Source: Bacteroidota bacterium | Lineage (GTDB): Bacteria > Bacteroidota > Bacteroidia > Cytophagales > Cyclobacteriaceae | Assembly: GCA_018267135.1 (NCBI GenBank) | Contig: JAFDZA010000011.1 | Span: forward strand, 93,939 to 157,938 | Direction of reading: 5' to 3' | Length of the DNA: 64,000 bases | Part shown: one piece after another, positions 1-8,839 of the stretch | Numbering within the stretch: position 1 is the stretch's first letter | How the letters are laid out: each line of letters begins with the position of its first letter | Translations under genes and position numbers: made by a program | The notes under the pieces: model-generated | Database searches by the model: none | What the model saw: the letters and a program-made list of their open reading frames with translations, nothing else | Told to the model about the DNA's origin: nothing

Positions 1-2
1 AT

Positions 3-656
3 TATAACTCCGAATTTAACTGGGGCATTAACAAAAATTCGTATGGCGGGTTAATTGGCGGGGTCATGTTTAAAAAAGCGAAAAGGTTAAATGATAAAAT
101 TTTTGAAACCTACGGCCTTGAGTTGATGAACGTAAAGAATCCACACGAAACAAGGATTCAATCGATAGCCGGAAATTTTTTCATTTGGGGTAAATCAAAT
201 TATTTGTACGCCATTCGGTTGCAATATGGGAGAGATCGTATATTATTTAAAAAAGGACCCCAGCAAGGAGTTGAAGTAAAGGCTGTTTTTGCAGCCGGCC
301 CCACCATTGGGGTAGTTACCCCATACTATGTGCAAGTGAGCAACGACCCCAATTCGTATTATACCTACAACGTGCCCTACTCAGGCCAGCAATACACCGA
401 AATTCAAGGTACGGGCAATTTGTTTGAAGGAATAGGCCAGTCGAAAATACAGATGGGCGGCAACCTGAAAATAGCATTGAATTTTGAGTTGGGTGTTGTA
501 AAGAGCCAGGTAACAGGATTTGAGGCCGGGTTTTTATTAGATGCGTACTTTAAGAAAGTAAAACTAATGGATTTTGGAGCCGGCAACCCCCCGGTAGAGA
601 ATTATGCCGTTTACCCTACCGTTTTTCTTACCATTTTTTACGGCAGCCGAAAATAA
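3..656 (+). CDS. Outer membrane beta-barrel protein, 5' end cut by the window
   Basis: The reading frame is open from the first complete codon at base 3, ahead of the first in-frame ATG at 66, so the true start lies outside the window. The visible part (about 217 residues) has alternating aromatic and polar residues typical of outer membrane strands and ends in a short strand-like tail (VFLTIFYGSRK). It has no enzyme motif. The family looks like a conserved Bacteroidota outer membrane protein of unknown function; the barrel call is inferred from composition only. The next gene starts 81 bases downstream on the same strand and may be separately transcribed. Confidence 0.6.
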   Translation, partial: YNSEFNWGINKNSYGGLIGGVMFKKAKRLNDKIFETYGLELMNVKNPHETRIQSIAGNFFIWGKSNYLYAIRLQYGRDRILFKKGPQQGVEVKAVFAAGPTIGVVTPYYVQVSNDPNSYYTYNVPYSGQQYTEIQGTGNLFEGIGQSKIQMGGNLKIALNFELGVVKSQVTGFEAGFLLDAYFKKVKLMDFGAGNPPVENYAVYPTVFLTIFYGSRK

Positions 657-737
657 GTTTTAATCCAGCAACTTTTGTAGTAGTTAGAGAGGCCAGTAAA
701 AAATAGACATGAGTATAATTGTAACCACGAAGAATTT

Positions 738-1352
738 ATGAAGAAAGATTTTTTTGGAATAACCTTGATTGTTGGAGTGATGATGTTGACCGGTTGCAGC
801 ACACAGCCTACGCGACTTCCTTTTTTTGGCGAGCGCACCTTTAACGGGAAAGACACTTTGTATCACACCATTGCCCCGTTTCAGTTTATAGATCAGGATA
901 GTGTGGCCATAACCAATGCCACATTTAAAGATAAAATCTATGTGGCCGATTTCTTCTTTACTTCATGCCGCACCATTTGTCCAATTATGAAAACACAGAT
1001 GCTACGTGTGTATGAGGCCACCCAAAGTATGCCCGATGTATTGATTCTTTCGCACACCATAGATCCTGAATATGATACCGTAGCCTTGCTTCATGATTAT
1101 GCCAACCGACTGGATGTAAAATCAGCCCGGTGGCATTTTGTGACAGGCGCCAAAGACTCTATTTTTAAAATTGCCCAGACAAGCTACTTCGCTACGGCCA
1201 TGGAAGACAAAACCGAGCCCGATGGATTTATCCATAGCGGTGCCTTTTTATTGATTGACAAAAAAGGAAGGCTCCGCGGAAAGTATGATGGTGCGCGGGA
1301 GGAAGACGTAAACCGGTTGATTGGGGACATTAAAATTTTAAGACAGGAATGA
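738..1352 (+). CDS. SCO1/SenC family copper chaperone lipoprotein
   Basis: A 204-residue thioredoxin-fold protein of the SCO family, which delivers copper to cytochrome oxidase CuA sites or acts as a periplasmic thiol reductant. A lipobox (LTGC, Cys20) predicts a lipoprotein facing the periplasm. The copper site is complete: CxxxC at Cys77 and Cys81 (TSCRTICP), with the later His near 166 (FIHSGAF). The stop codon overlaps the start of the cytochrome c gene (ATGA at 1349-1352), so the two are translationally coupled, which fits a shared role in respiration. No oxidase subunit genes lie in the window. Confidence 0.9.
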   Translation: MKKDFFGITLIVGVMMLTGCSTQPTRLPFFGERTFNGKDTLYHTIAPFQFIDQDSVAITNATFKDKIYVADFFFTSCRTICPIMKTQMLRVYEATQSMPDVLILSHTIDPEYDTVALLHDYANRLDVKSARWHFVTGAKDSIFKIAQTSYFATAMEDKTEPDGFIHSGAFLLIDKKGRLRGKYDGAREEDVNRLIGDIKILRQE

Positions 1353-1792
1353 ATTGGCCATTGGCTCGCCCATGGTGGGTTGTTTTTAGGGTAGGAATGG
1401 CTACATCGGTGATGTGCTTTTTCTCCTGCTCTTCGCACGACACCAAATTTCAACAATACTTTTCGCAAGGCCAGTCGCTTTACGAAAAACACTGCAGCAA
1501 TTGTCATCAAAAAAACGGAGAAGGATTAAAGCGTTTATATCCGCCACTGGCCAACAGCGATTTTTTTAAAAAAAACCTCCCGGCTTCTATCTGTATTATG
1601 AAATACGGAATAGCAGGCGAGATGGAAGTAAATGGAGTTAAGTTTAATAAACCCATGCCCGGGGTTCCCTCGCTTACCGAACTGGAGCTGGCAGAGATTG
1701 CCACATATATAGCCAACGCTTGGGGCTCGGAAGATAGCCGGATAACGATTGAACAGGTTACCGAAGCACTGAAAAATTGTAAAACCCCATGA
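1349..1792 (+). CDS. Cytochrome c family lipoprotein
   Basis: A 147-residue monohaem c-type cytochrome. Haem attachment is at CSNCH (Cys49, Cys52, His53) and the likely distal Met ligand is in KPMPG (about 103). A hydrophobic N-terminus ending in FFSC (Cys27) suggests a lipoprotein anchored at the membrane. The fold matches the cytochrome c oxidase cbb3-type/class I domain (about residues 38-125). It overlaps the SCO1-like gene by 4 bases. It probably carries electrons in the periplasm; the partner is not visible here. An earlier internal start is possible, but the ATGA junction supports 1349. Confidence 0.88.
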   Translation: MNWPLARPWWVVFRVGMATSVMCFFSCSSHDTKFQQYFSQGQSLYEKHCSNCHQKNGEGLKRLYPPLANSDFFKKNLPASICIMKYGIAGEMEVNGVKFNKPMPGVPSLTELELAEIATYIANAWGSEDSRITIEQVTEALKNCKTP

Positions 1793-1849
1793 TCTTCCAA
1801 ATCAAATTTTTATTTATTGTGGCTTTTAGTTTAGTTTAACGGTTGGTTT

Positions 1850-2911
1850 ATGCAACTAAAACGCCCCAATTACCGCCGGGTACTTATCTCGTCCCTGATC
1901 TTTACCTTTATCTATGGAGGCTTACTGGCGCTGCTCTTGCAGGTAGAAGGAGGGCTGCCCAATAGTAAAATTAATACTACCCAGGATGCCATGTGGTATT
2001 TGGTAGAGACACTTACCACAGTAGGATATGGCGATGCCTTGCCCGTAACCTATTGGGGGCGTATGATTGGTTTTGTATTTCTGCTTTCAAGTTTAGGCGT
2101 ATATGGTTTTATTATCGGACAGATAGCAAATTTTATGAGTACACTTAGGGAAGAGAAGGCATTGGGCCTGAATGGCACCAGCTTCAAAAATCATGTAGTG
2201 ATCATTGGCTGGAATGAGTTTGGCCAATCGGTGATCAGCCACTTAATTGGGGCGGGCCGCCAGGTAGCGGTTATCACCAAAGACCGCGGTCATATTGATA
2301 TCATCCGGGAGTATTATCCGCAGGATAAAGTTTTTACCCTATATTCTGATTATAATAATTTCGACCAGCTTGAAAAAGCGAACATCCAACAGGCATCTAT
2401 TGTATTTGTGAATCTCAACGATGATACTGAAAAACTGGTGTACATCATCAACATCAAAAAACACTTTGCTAATCTCAATTATGTGGTTACGCTCGACAAC
2501 GGAAACCTGAAAAGCACCTTTGAACATGCCGGGGTAACCTATACCATTTCCAAAAATGAAATTTCTTCCAAACTTTTGGCCAGCTATATCTACGAACCCG
2601 ATGTGGCCTATTTTAGTGAAGAATTGATGGCGTTTGCCCATCAGGAGGATGAATATGATATGAAGCAGTTTTCGGTAAAACCGGATAATGCTTTTGTGAA
2701 TACTCCGTACGACAAGGCATTTTTTGAATTAAAGAAAGATTACAACGTGGTACTTATCGGGCTGGTAAAAAAAGTAAACGGCCAACGCAAGTTGCTGAAA
2801 AACCCCGAGGGCAATCTAAAGATAGAGGCGGGCGATTACCTGGTCATGCTGATGGATGGAAAAGGCAGAGATAAACTGGCCAAACTCTTTAAGCTCGAAG
2901 AAGGTATATAG
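1850..2911 (+). CDS. Two-helix potassium channel with C-terminal RCK (TrkA) domains
   Basis: A 353-residue K+ channel of the two-transmembrane type. TM1 is about residues 9-31, the selectivity filter is TTVGYGD (about 56-62) and TM2 is about 71-93. It is followed by a cytosolic RCK domain that starts with HVVIIGWNEFG (about 115-125), a Rossmann glycine motif with one glycine replaced, and a TrkA-C-like end (about 265-350). The filter shows K+ selectivity directly; gating by a nucleotide or ion through the RCK domain is family knowledge. It lies 57 bases after the cytochrome gene and converges with accD. Confidence 0.9.
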   Translation: MQLKRPNYRRVLISSLIFTFIYGGLLALLLQVEGGLPNSKINTTQDAMWYLVETLTTVGYGDALPVTYWGRMIGFVFLLSSLGVYGFIIGQIANFMSTLREEKALGLNGTSFKNHVVIIGWNEFGQSVISHLIGAGRQVAVITKDRGHIDIIREYYPQDKVFTLYSDYNNFDQLEKANIQQASIVFVNLNDDTEKLVYIINIKKHFANLNYVVTLDNGNLKSTFEHAGVTYTISKNEISSKLLASYIYEPDVAYFSEELMAFAHQEDEYDMKQFSVKPDNAFVNTPYDKAFFELKKDYNVVLIGLVKKVNGQRKLLKNPEGNLKIEAGDYLVMLMDGKGRDKLAKLFKLEEGI

Positions 2912-2913
2912 AA

Positions 2914-2931
2914 TCTGAGGGTTCTCTCAGA
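2914..2931. terminator. Small hairpin between convergent genes
   Basis: A 6-bp stem (TCTGAG at 2914-2919 with CTCAGA at 2926-2931) and 6-base loop fills the 27-base gap between the K+ channel and accD stops. There is no good T-run in either direction, so it may be a weak terminator at best. Confidence 0.3.
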
Positions 2932-2938
2932 AAATAAT

Positions 2939-3778
2939 TTATCGGATCATTCGCAGGAGCGTGCTCAATTTAGATTTCAGGATTCTCCGGTCCACAATAA
3001 AATCCAAAAATCCGTGCTCCAAAACAAATTCAGAACTTTGAAACCCTTTGGGTAAATCTTTGCCTATGGTTTCGCGTATTACCCGCGGGCCGGCAAACCC
3101 TATCAGGGCATTGGGCTCGGCAATATTAAAATCGCCCAGCATGGCATACGAAGCCGTTACTCCACCAGTAGTGGGGTCGGTAAGTAGCGAGATATAAGGA
3201 ATCTTAGCCTCATCTAATAAGGCAATACGGGCCGAAGTTTTGGCCATTTGCATTAACGACAGACCAGCCTCCATCATACGGGCGCCTCCCGAGCGGGAGA
3301 TCATTAAAAACGGTGCATTGGTTTTTAGCGAATGATCCATAGCGCGCGCAATTTTTTCGCCCACTACGGAGCCCATCGAGCCACCAATGAATGTAAAGTC
3401 CATACAGGCTATAACAATATCCTGTCCTTCCATCTTACCATAGGCTGTACGCACGGCATCTTTCAACTGCGATTTAGCCTGCGATTCTTTTATGCGTTTG
3501 GGGTAGGGCTTGGTATCTACAAACTTCAAAGGATCCCCCGACTCCAGCGTGGTATCCAACTCGGTAAATTCGTTATTATCAAAAAGAATTTCGAAGTATT
3601 CTTTTGATCCGATCTTTACGTGGTACTCTTCTTCCGGAACTACGTAAGCATTGTTTTTTAGCTCACGTGTATGAATAATTTTTCCGGCCGGAGATTTAAA
3701 CCATAACCCATCGGGCACTTCGCGTTTGGCTTCAGTTGGGGTTAATATTCCTTTGTCGGTCCGTTTAAACCAAGGCAT
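2939..3778 (-). CDS. accD: Acetyl-CoA carboxylase carboxyltransferase, beta subunit, without zinc ribbon cysteines
   Basis: A 279-residue AccD, the beta half of the carboxyltransferase that makes malonyl-CoA for fatty acid synthesis; the partner AccA is not in the window. The crotonase-type core is well kept ([14 protein letters not shown] about 131-144, [12 protein letters not shown] about 161-172, [22 protein letters not shown]). The N-terminal zinc ribbon, normally with two CxxC pairs, has no cysteine here: the first pair is SPAG (about 29-32) and the second falls in YVVPEEEYH (about 45-53). The start ATG and the MPWFKR opening are typical. It is followed upstream by the class I aldolase, 38 bases away. 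Confidence 0.95.
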   Translation of the reverse strand: MPWFKRTDKGILTPTEAKREVPDGLWFKSPAGKIIHTRELKNNAYVVPEEEYHVKIGSKEYFEILFDNNEFTELDTTLESGDPLKFVDTKPYPKRIKESQAKSQLKDAVRTAYGKMEGQDIVIACMDFTFIGGSMGSVVGEKIARAMDHSLKTNAPFLMISRSGGARMMEAGLSLMQMAKTSARIALLDEAKIPYISLLTDPTTGGVTASYAMLGDFNIAEPNALIGFAGPRVIRETIGKDLPKGFQSSEFVLEHGFLDFIVDRRILKSKLSTLLRMIR

Positions 3779-3816
3779 ATTTTTAGTTTGTCAATGAATC
3801 AATTTCAAATGAATGC

Positions 3817-4890
3817 TTAAGCCACATCAATGGTCTTATCCAAATAAACATCTTGTATGGTGTTCAATATTTCTACCCCTTCTTTCAGGGGACGCTGAAA
3901 GGCTTTTCTCCCGGAGATAAGCCCCATGCCACCGGCTCGCTTGTTGATGACGGCCGTGCGCACGGCATCGGCCATGTCGCTGGCTCCTTTGCTGTCGCCC
4001 CCGGAGTTGATTAACCCCGCCCGACCCATATAGCAATTCGCTACTTGGTAACGGCACAGATCAATAGGATGGTTGGTTGTTAACTCAGTATAAATGCGTT
4101 CATCCAGTTTTCCGTAGCTGCTTCCTCCGGTGTTTAATGCCTTATAGCCGCCATTGTTTTCAGCTAATTTTTGTTTGATAATATCGGCCTGAATAGTAAC
4201 GCCTAAATGATTGGCCTGACCGGTTAAGTCAGCAGACACATGATAGTCTATGCCGTCTTTTTTAAAGGCATTGTTACGTGTGTAGCACCACAGAATGGTA
4301 GCCATGCCTAAGCTGTGGGCTTCTTCAAAAGCTTTGGCTACCTCCTGTATTTGCCGCGTAGAATTATCCGATCCGAAGTAGATGGTAGCACCAATGGCAA
4401 CCGAGCCTAAGTTCCAGGCATCGCGCACGGATCCAAACATAATTTGGTCAGCTTTGTTAGGGTAAGTAAGTAATTCGTTGTGGTTTACTTTTACGATGAA
4501 AGGAATTTTGTGAGCATACTTGCGCGACATTAATGCCAGCCCGCCAAATGTAGTGGCTACGGCATTGCATCCCCCTTCAATGGCCAGCTTTATAATATTT
4601 TCCGGATCAAAATAAATTGGGTTCTTCGCAAAGGAAGCGCCTGCGCTATGTTCTATGCCTTGATCTATGGGAAGGATGGAAAGGAAGCCGGTATTAGCCA
4701 GCCGGCCGGTTCCAAATAAAGTCTGTAAACTTCTCAGAGTTTGTGTATTGCGGTTAGAGGTAGAAAAAATCTGATCTACAAAATCCGGATTGGGCAAATG
4801 AAGTTGGTCTTTCGAAATAGTTTTACTGCGGTGTGTTAGCAGAGATTCGGCATCTTTGCCAAGCAGTTCGGTAATTTTATTATTGGCCAT
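3817..4890 (-). CDS. fbaB: Class I fructose-bisphosphate aldolase
   Basis: A 357-residue aldolase of the bacterial/archaeal DhnA class I type, splitting or making fructose 1,6-bisphosphate through a Schiff base without metal. Family segments are [11 protein letters not shown] (about 72-82), [14 protein letters not shown] (about 131-144), [23 protein letters not shown] (phosphate and barrel strands) and the C-terminal [15 protein letters not shown] and [15 protein letters not shown]. The length is usual for the family. It sits between rplS and accD on the same strand, with a hairpin terminator after rplS suggesting its own promoter in 4891-4975. Confidence 0.92.
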   Translation of the reverse strand: MANNKITELLGKDAESLLTHRSKTISKDQLHLPNPDFVDQIFSTSNRNTQTLRSLQTLFGTGRLANTGFLSILPIDQGIEHSAGASFAKNPIYFDPENIIKLAIEGGCNAVATTFGGLALMSRKYAHKIPFIVKVNHNELLTYPNKADQIMFGSVRDAWNLGSVAIGATIYFGSDNSTRQIQEVAKAFEEAHSLGMATILWCYTRNNAFKKDGIDYHVSADLTGQANHLGVTIQADIIKQKLAENNGGYKALNTGGSSYGKLDERIYTELTTNHPIDLCRYQVANCYMGRAGLINSGGDSKGASDMADAVRTAVINKRAGGMGLISGRKAFQRPLKEGVEILNTIQDVYLDKTIDVA

Positions 4891-4974
4891 AGTGTTTATT
4901 ACTGTTCTTTAAAAATGGTTGACAAAGATAGTGTTTAACGAGGTGCTGCCCAAAGACGGAACACCCGCACTAAA

Positions 4975-5006
4975 AATGAAAAACCCATTTCGAGTTTGAA
5001 ATGGGT
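4975..5006 (-). terminator. Intrinsic terminator after rplS
   Basis: A perfect 9-bp stem (ACCCATTTC 4983-4991 with GAAATGGGT 4998-5006) and 6-base loop. On the minus strand it is followed by TTTTTC and then more T (complement of 4971-4983). It lies just after the rplS stop. Confidence 0.85.
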
Positions 5007-5026
5007 GTGTTTTGGTTTCTTTCAGA

Positions 5027-5401
5027 TCAGGCTGCACTGGTGGTTGCAGTAAGTTTTTCTTTAATCCTGGCACTCTTACCTTGGCGGCCACGCAGATAGT
5101 ATAATTTGGCTCTGCGTACCTTACCAGATTTAATAACTTCTATTTTATCAATACTCGGGCTTAGAATGGGAAATATTCTTTCTACGCCTACTCCATTAGA
5201 AACTTTTCTTACTGAGAAGCTTTCTCCGTTGGTTCCTTTGCCGCGGTGGTAGATAACCGTGCCCTGAAACTGCTGAATGCGATCTTTATTGCCTTCGCTG
5301 ATTTTTACGTGCACGTTAATGGTGTCACCGGGGTTAAAACTGGTGATGGCGGCTCGTTTGGAGGCCAGCTCCTGTTCTGCTATTTTCATTAAATCAGCCA
5401 T
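5027..5401 (-). CDS. rplS: 50S ribosomal protein L19
   Basis: A 124-residue L19, a large-subunit protein at the 30S-50S interface. Hallmarks are [26 protein letters not shown] (split here: [11 protein letters not shown] about 21-31, then KDRIQQFQG), [18 protein letters not shown] and the basic [12 protein letters not shown] slightly longer Ala/Thr-rich tail (TATTSAA) follows the usual end. trmD is upstream on the same strand, the order common in bacteria (trmD-rplS), with a 104-base gap. Confidence 0.97.
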   Translation of the reverse strand: MADLMKIAEQELASKRAAITSFNPGDTINVHVKISEGNKDRIQQFQGTVIYHRGKGTNGESFSVRKVSNGVGVERIFPILSPSIDKIEVIKSGKVRRAKLYYLRGRQGKSARIKEKLTATTSAA

Positions 5402-5505
5402 AAAACTCGTTTTTTTAAAATGGACTGCAAATGTATTGGAAGAATCTTAAAAAACGAAGGAGTGTTCTAAATTTTTGAAATCCAATATTGGTAGAATGTT
5501 GTTTT

Positions 5506-6177
5506 TTAGAGCAATTTAGGCCTTCTGGCCTCGGTACGCTTAACAGATTCCTGATGACGCCATTCATTTATTTTTGCTTCATGCCCCGAAAGGAGCACAT
5601 CGGGCACTTTCCAGCCGTTAAATTCGGCCGGTCTGGTATAAACCGGAGGGGCTACTAATCCATCTTGAAAGGAATCGGAAAGAGCCGAAGATTCGTCATT
5701 CAATACTCCGGGCAGGAGCCGGATCATGGCATCGCTTAAAACAGCTGCGGCCAATTCGCCCCCGGATAAGACATAATCGCCAATGCTGATTTCGCGGGTA
5801 ATTAAATGCTCGCGCACGCGCTCATCCACCCCCTTGTAATGGCCGCATAACAGGATAAGATTTTTTTTCAGGCTCAGTTGATTAGCCAGTGCTTGTGTTA
5901 ATAATTCTCCATCGGGGCTCATATAGATCACTTCATCGTAGGGCCGTTCGTTTTTTAAAAACGAAATACACCGATGGATGGGCTCAATAGTCATTACCAT
6001 CCCGGCCCCCCCGCCAAAGGCATAATCATCGGTGGACTTGTGTTTATCGAGCGAGTATGCCCGTAGGTTGTGCACGACTACTTCTACTATTTTTTTGTCT
6101 TGCGCTCTTTTTAAAATCGAGTCAGAAAAAGGACTTTCCAAAAGCTGGGGCAGGCAAGTGATGATGTCTATTCGCAT
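5506..6177 (-). CDS. trmD: tRNA (guanine-37-N1)-methyltransferase
   Basis: A 223-residue SPOUT methyltransferase that makes m1G37 in tRNAs with G36 and prevents +1 frameshifting. Typical features are the [10 protein letters not shown] start, [17 protein letters not shown] (about 51-67), the AdoMet-binding knot [13 protein letters not shown] and [16 protein letters not shown], and the C-terminal [15 protein letters not shown]. The length is usual for the family. It is upstream of rplS on the same strand. A long inverted repeat with a T-run lies immediately ahead of its start codon and ends the M28 peptidase transcript. Confidence 0.97.
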   Translation of the reverse strand: MRIDIITCLPQLLESPFSDSILKRAQDKKIVEVVVHNLRAYSLDKHKSTDDYAFGGGAGMVMTIEPIHRCISFLKNERPYDEVIYMSPDGELLTQALANQLSLKKNLILLCGHYKGVDERVREHLITREISIGDYVLSGGELAAAVLSDAMIRLLPGVLNDESSALSDSFQDGLVAPPVYTRPAEFNGWKVPDVLLSGHEAKINEWRHQESVKRTEARRPKLL

Positions 6178-6183
6178 GAGGAT

Positions 6184-6257
6184 AAAAAAGGGTTAATGGT
6201 TAAGAGCAGATAGCGTACCATAAGGTGCCGAAAACAATTTGCAATTAACCATTAACC
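6184..6257 (-). terminator. Long inverted repeat with T-run between the M28 peptidase gene and trmD
   Basis: Perfect 13-bp arms, GGTTAATGGTTAA at 6191-6203 and its complement at 6245-6257, enclose 41 bases that can form a smaller inner stem (TACC/GGTG). On the minus strand the stem is followed by CTTTTTT (complement of 6184-6190), as in an intrinsic terminator for the M28 gene. The arm is itself a near-tandem GGTTAAT/GGTTAA word, unusual for a plain terminator. Confidence 0.6.
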
Positions 6258-6267
6258 TGAGATAAAA

Positions 6268-7776
6268 CTATTTTTTATCTACTGAAATCCGATTATCGCG
6301 GTTCGCCAGTTCCCATGCGGTATAAAAAACAATTTTGCCACGCTTGGCAAGCAAATCAAAATCAATTTTGCTTACTTCATCGCTGGGCTTGTGGTAGTCT
6401 TCATGAATGCCGTCAAAATAAAATACGATGGGCACGTTGTTTTTAGCAAAATTCCAGTGGTCGCTGCGCTTGTATAAGTTAGAGGGATGTTTTTCATCGT
6501 TATAGGTATAGTCGAAATCAAGCTTTGTGTAGGTTTTATTATTGCGCTCGTTAATTTCGTGCAGTTCACTTGATAATTTATCTGAGCCGATTACGTACAC
6601 ATAATCGGGTTTGCCGGCATGTTCAGGGTCTCTTCTACCCACCATGTCGATGTTCAGATCGGCTACGGTATTGGCTAACGGATAAATAGGGTGTTCTACA
6701 TAATATTGCGAACCAAAGAGGCCTTCCTCTTCGCCCGTTACTGTCATAAACAAAATACTTCTGCGTGGCCCGTGTCCGTCTTTTTTTGCTTGGGCAAAAA
6801 CTTTGGCCAACTGAAGGATGCTTACGGTGCCTGAGCCGTCATCGTCTGCACCATTGTTTACTTTATCATCTCCCTGATGTTGCAATCCAATATGGTCGAA
6901 ATGCGCAGAGAGTACAATTACTTCGTCCTTTTTGTCGGTGCCTTCTAAAAAGCCCACTATGTTTTCTGATTTGACGATTTTGGTTTCAACAGCTACATGA
7001 TAAACTACGCGGCCGGGTTTAATTTTAGCTAATGGTTTTTTGGCAGCCGGCTCTTTGGCGGCTTTTTCCAGTTTTTCAAAAGGAGTGTTTACTATTTTAG
7101 AAGCTACTTCCTGATTGATTAAAAACATGCCTTTGTTGGCGTTGTTGGGGTCGGGCTTATTAAGCGATAAAGTGTTTCCGCTAAAATATGATTTTAGCTG
7201 AGTGGCAAAAGGAGCATACTCTTCCGGCTTGCCTGCACCAACGGCCAAGATCATCCGCGCCCCTTTTTCGCGCAAAGCGGCACTTGTTTTTCGCAAGGAG
7301 CCAAAGACACTGAAATTAAGACCATCGAGCAGAACGATAACGGCTTTGTCTTTTACATTAAGGTAAGCCAGATCGGCATCGGTGGCTTTGCCTACAAATA
7401 CAGCTTCTACTGAAATTTCCCCCTCGGTAGACGCTTGCCCCATATAAACCACTTCGTTGAAGTTGGCATATTTTACTGTGCCCGATTTAATGTAGGCATC
7501 AGACGTGCGCGAAGAAGATAACTCTATCGGCATGTAATACGAACCATTAGCCGGAACGGCCAACCCTACCGTTTCAAAATGATTGGCAATAAAAGCGGCT
7601 GCCATCTTTTGGCCGCGCGAGCCGGTGTACCTTCCTTCAAGCGCATCGGAGGCGATAATGGTTAGGTTTTCTTTAAGGTCGGCCGGGGTAATCATTTCGG
7701 CATAACGTGTGGCTACAGGCTCTTGCGCAAAAACCGAAGATGAAATGAGTAGAAATAGAAATAGTATTTTTTTCAT
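6268..7776 (-). CDS. Secreted M28 family zinc peptidase with PA domain
   Basis: A 502-residue exported aminopeptidase-like protein. The signal peptide is about residues 1-17 (ending VFAQ). A protease-associated insert falls about residues 95-235, followed by the M28 domain with the two-zinc ligand set: SAHFDHIG (His, Asp-type), NGADDDGSGT (bridging Asp), TGEEEGLFGS (catalytic Glu and ligand Glu), NIDMVGR (Asp) and DGIHEDYHKPSDE (His). All ligands are present, so it should be active, probably releasing N-terminal residues from peptides in the periplasm or outside. It is followed by its own hairpin terminator. Substrate unknown. Confidence 0.9.
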   Translation of the reverse strand: MKKILFLFLLISSSVFAQEPVATRYAEMITPADLKENLTIIASDALEGRYTGSRGQKMAAAFIANHFETVGLAVPANGSYYMPIELSSSRTSDAYIKSGTVKYANFNEVVYMGQASTEGEISVEAVFVGKATDADLAYLNVKDKAVIVLLDGLNFSVFGSLRKTSAALREKGARMILAVGAGKPEEYAPFATQLKSYFSGNTLSLNKPDPNNANKGMFLINQEVASKIVNTPFEKLEKAAKEPAAKKPLAKIKPGRVVYHVAVETKIVKSENIVGFLEGTDKKDEVIVLSAHFDHIGLQHQGDDKVNNGADDDGSGTVSILQLAKVFAQAKKDGHGPRRSILFMTVTGEEEGLFGSQYYVEHPIYPLANTVADLNIDMVGRRDPEHAGKPDYVYVIGSDKLSSELHEINERNNKTYTKLDFDYTYNDEKHPSNLYKRSDHWNFAKNNVPIVFYFDGIHEDYHKPSDEVSKIDFDLLAKRGKIVFYTAWELANRDNRISVDKK

Positions 7777-7813
7777 AAATGAATGTTAAAAATGAAGGCC
7801 AAAGGTAAAAATT

Positions 7814-8839
7814 TTAGACAACCTCACGATGAATTAACGCGAGCAACCTCAATTGATTAGAAGCCCGAACCAGGTTTTGTTGCGGGTAGGTAATGTGGTA
7901 GTAGGTATTGCCCCGTAAATAATCAGCCAGAAAACGCAATGCCATAATGTAGGTCATCATCTTGCCGGCAAACGGAATGGATTTTTTTTCTTCCGTAGTA
8001 AGTACCGAATTCATTTCAGACAGGTATCCGTCCAATAACGCTTCGTATATTTCTTTTCGAAACACAATCTTATCCAGGTTTTTTTCTTCTTCACTAACCG
8101 GGCTCACAAACGTGCGCACCATATCGCCCAGGTCGTAAATAAAATAGCCGGGCATAAGGGTATCTAAGTCAATAGCACATACGGCTTTTCGCGAAAGCGA
8201 GTCGAATAAAATATTATTGATCTTCGTATCGTTGTGAGTAACGCGCAAGAGCAGCGAGCTACCCCGGATTAAGTGTTGGTATTCAGTTACTAAAAAATGA
8301 AATGTCCGGGCTTGCTCAATTTCGTGTTGTGCGGTTTGCACACATTCTCTGCTGGTCTTTTGTAAGGCTTCGTCAAACTGCTCATATCGCCAGGCTAAAT
8401 CATGGAAGCGCGGCAGCGTAGGCTGAAACTGAGCTACATCGATTCCGTTTAAATTTCGGGCGAGCGCTCCAAAGCCTTTTGCCGCTTCATAGGCATCGGC
8501 CACCGAGGCCACTTCGTTCATGGTAAAGGTGTTTTCAATCATTTCGTACAAGCGCCAGGGAAAGCCCTCAGTATCAAAATACAGATCATTGCCGGCCATA
8601 TCTGGCAAGGTTTTGGGAAACCGAAATTGAGGATGTTTTTCGCTTAAATAGTTGAAGGCCATCCGGTGGTTTTGGGCGATGGTCTCCGGCTGTGTGAAAA
8701 CCTGAATATTAACACGCTGCAAAACAAAATTCTTAAACCCCGATACGCTAAATGTTTTATGAATGTGGCCCGAGCCCAGGGGAGTAATTTTAACTTCGCC
8801 AGCAATAAAATGCCGGATTACTTCGTCCGGAGCAATCAT
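7814..8839 (-). CDS. NahK-like sugar 1-kinase (aminoglycoside phosphotransferase fold)
   Basis: A 341-residue phosphotransferase. I place the start at the ATG at 8839, which overlaps the stop of the upstream nucleotidyltransferase (TAATG), rather than at an in-frame GTG/ATG further up inside that gene. Sequence character matches N-acetylhexosamine 1-kinase: GSGHIHKTF near the N-terminus, the catalytic LRVTHNDTKINNILFD loop, the metal-binding AIDLDTLMPG motif, and FLADYLRGNTYY near the C-terminus. These enzymes make a sugar 1-phosphate, which the coupled nucleotidyltransferase could turn into a nucleotide sugar. Aminoglycoside resistance is unlikely. The true sugar is not shown by the sequence. 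Confidence 0.85.
   Translation of the reverse strand: MIAPDEVIRHFIAGEVKITPLGSGHIHKTFSVSGFKNFVLQRVNIQVFTQPETIAQNHRMAFNYLSEKHPQFRFPKTLPDMAGNDLYFDTEGFPWRLYEMIENTFTMNEVASVADAYEAAKGFGALARNLNGIDVAQFQPTLPRFHDLAWRYEQFDEALQKTSRECVQTAQHEIEQARTFHFLVTEYQHLIRGSSLLLRVTHNDTKINNILFDSLSRKAVCAIDLDTLMPGYFIYDLGDMVRTFVSPVSEEEKNLDKIVFRKEIYEALLDGYLSEMNSVLTTEEKKSIPFAGKMMTYIMALRFLADYLRGNTYYHITYPQQNLVRASNQLRLLALIHREVV

Noticed and set aside
1184..1510. Antisense open frames longer than 60 codons across the window
   Set aside because: They mirror strong sense genes with family motifs and have no signal, domain or spacing of their own.
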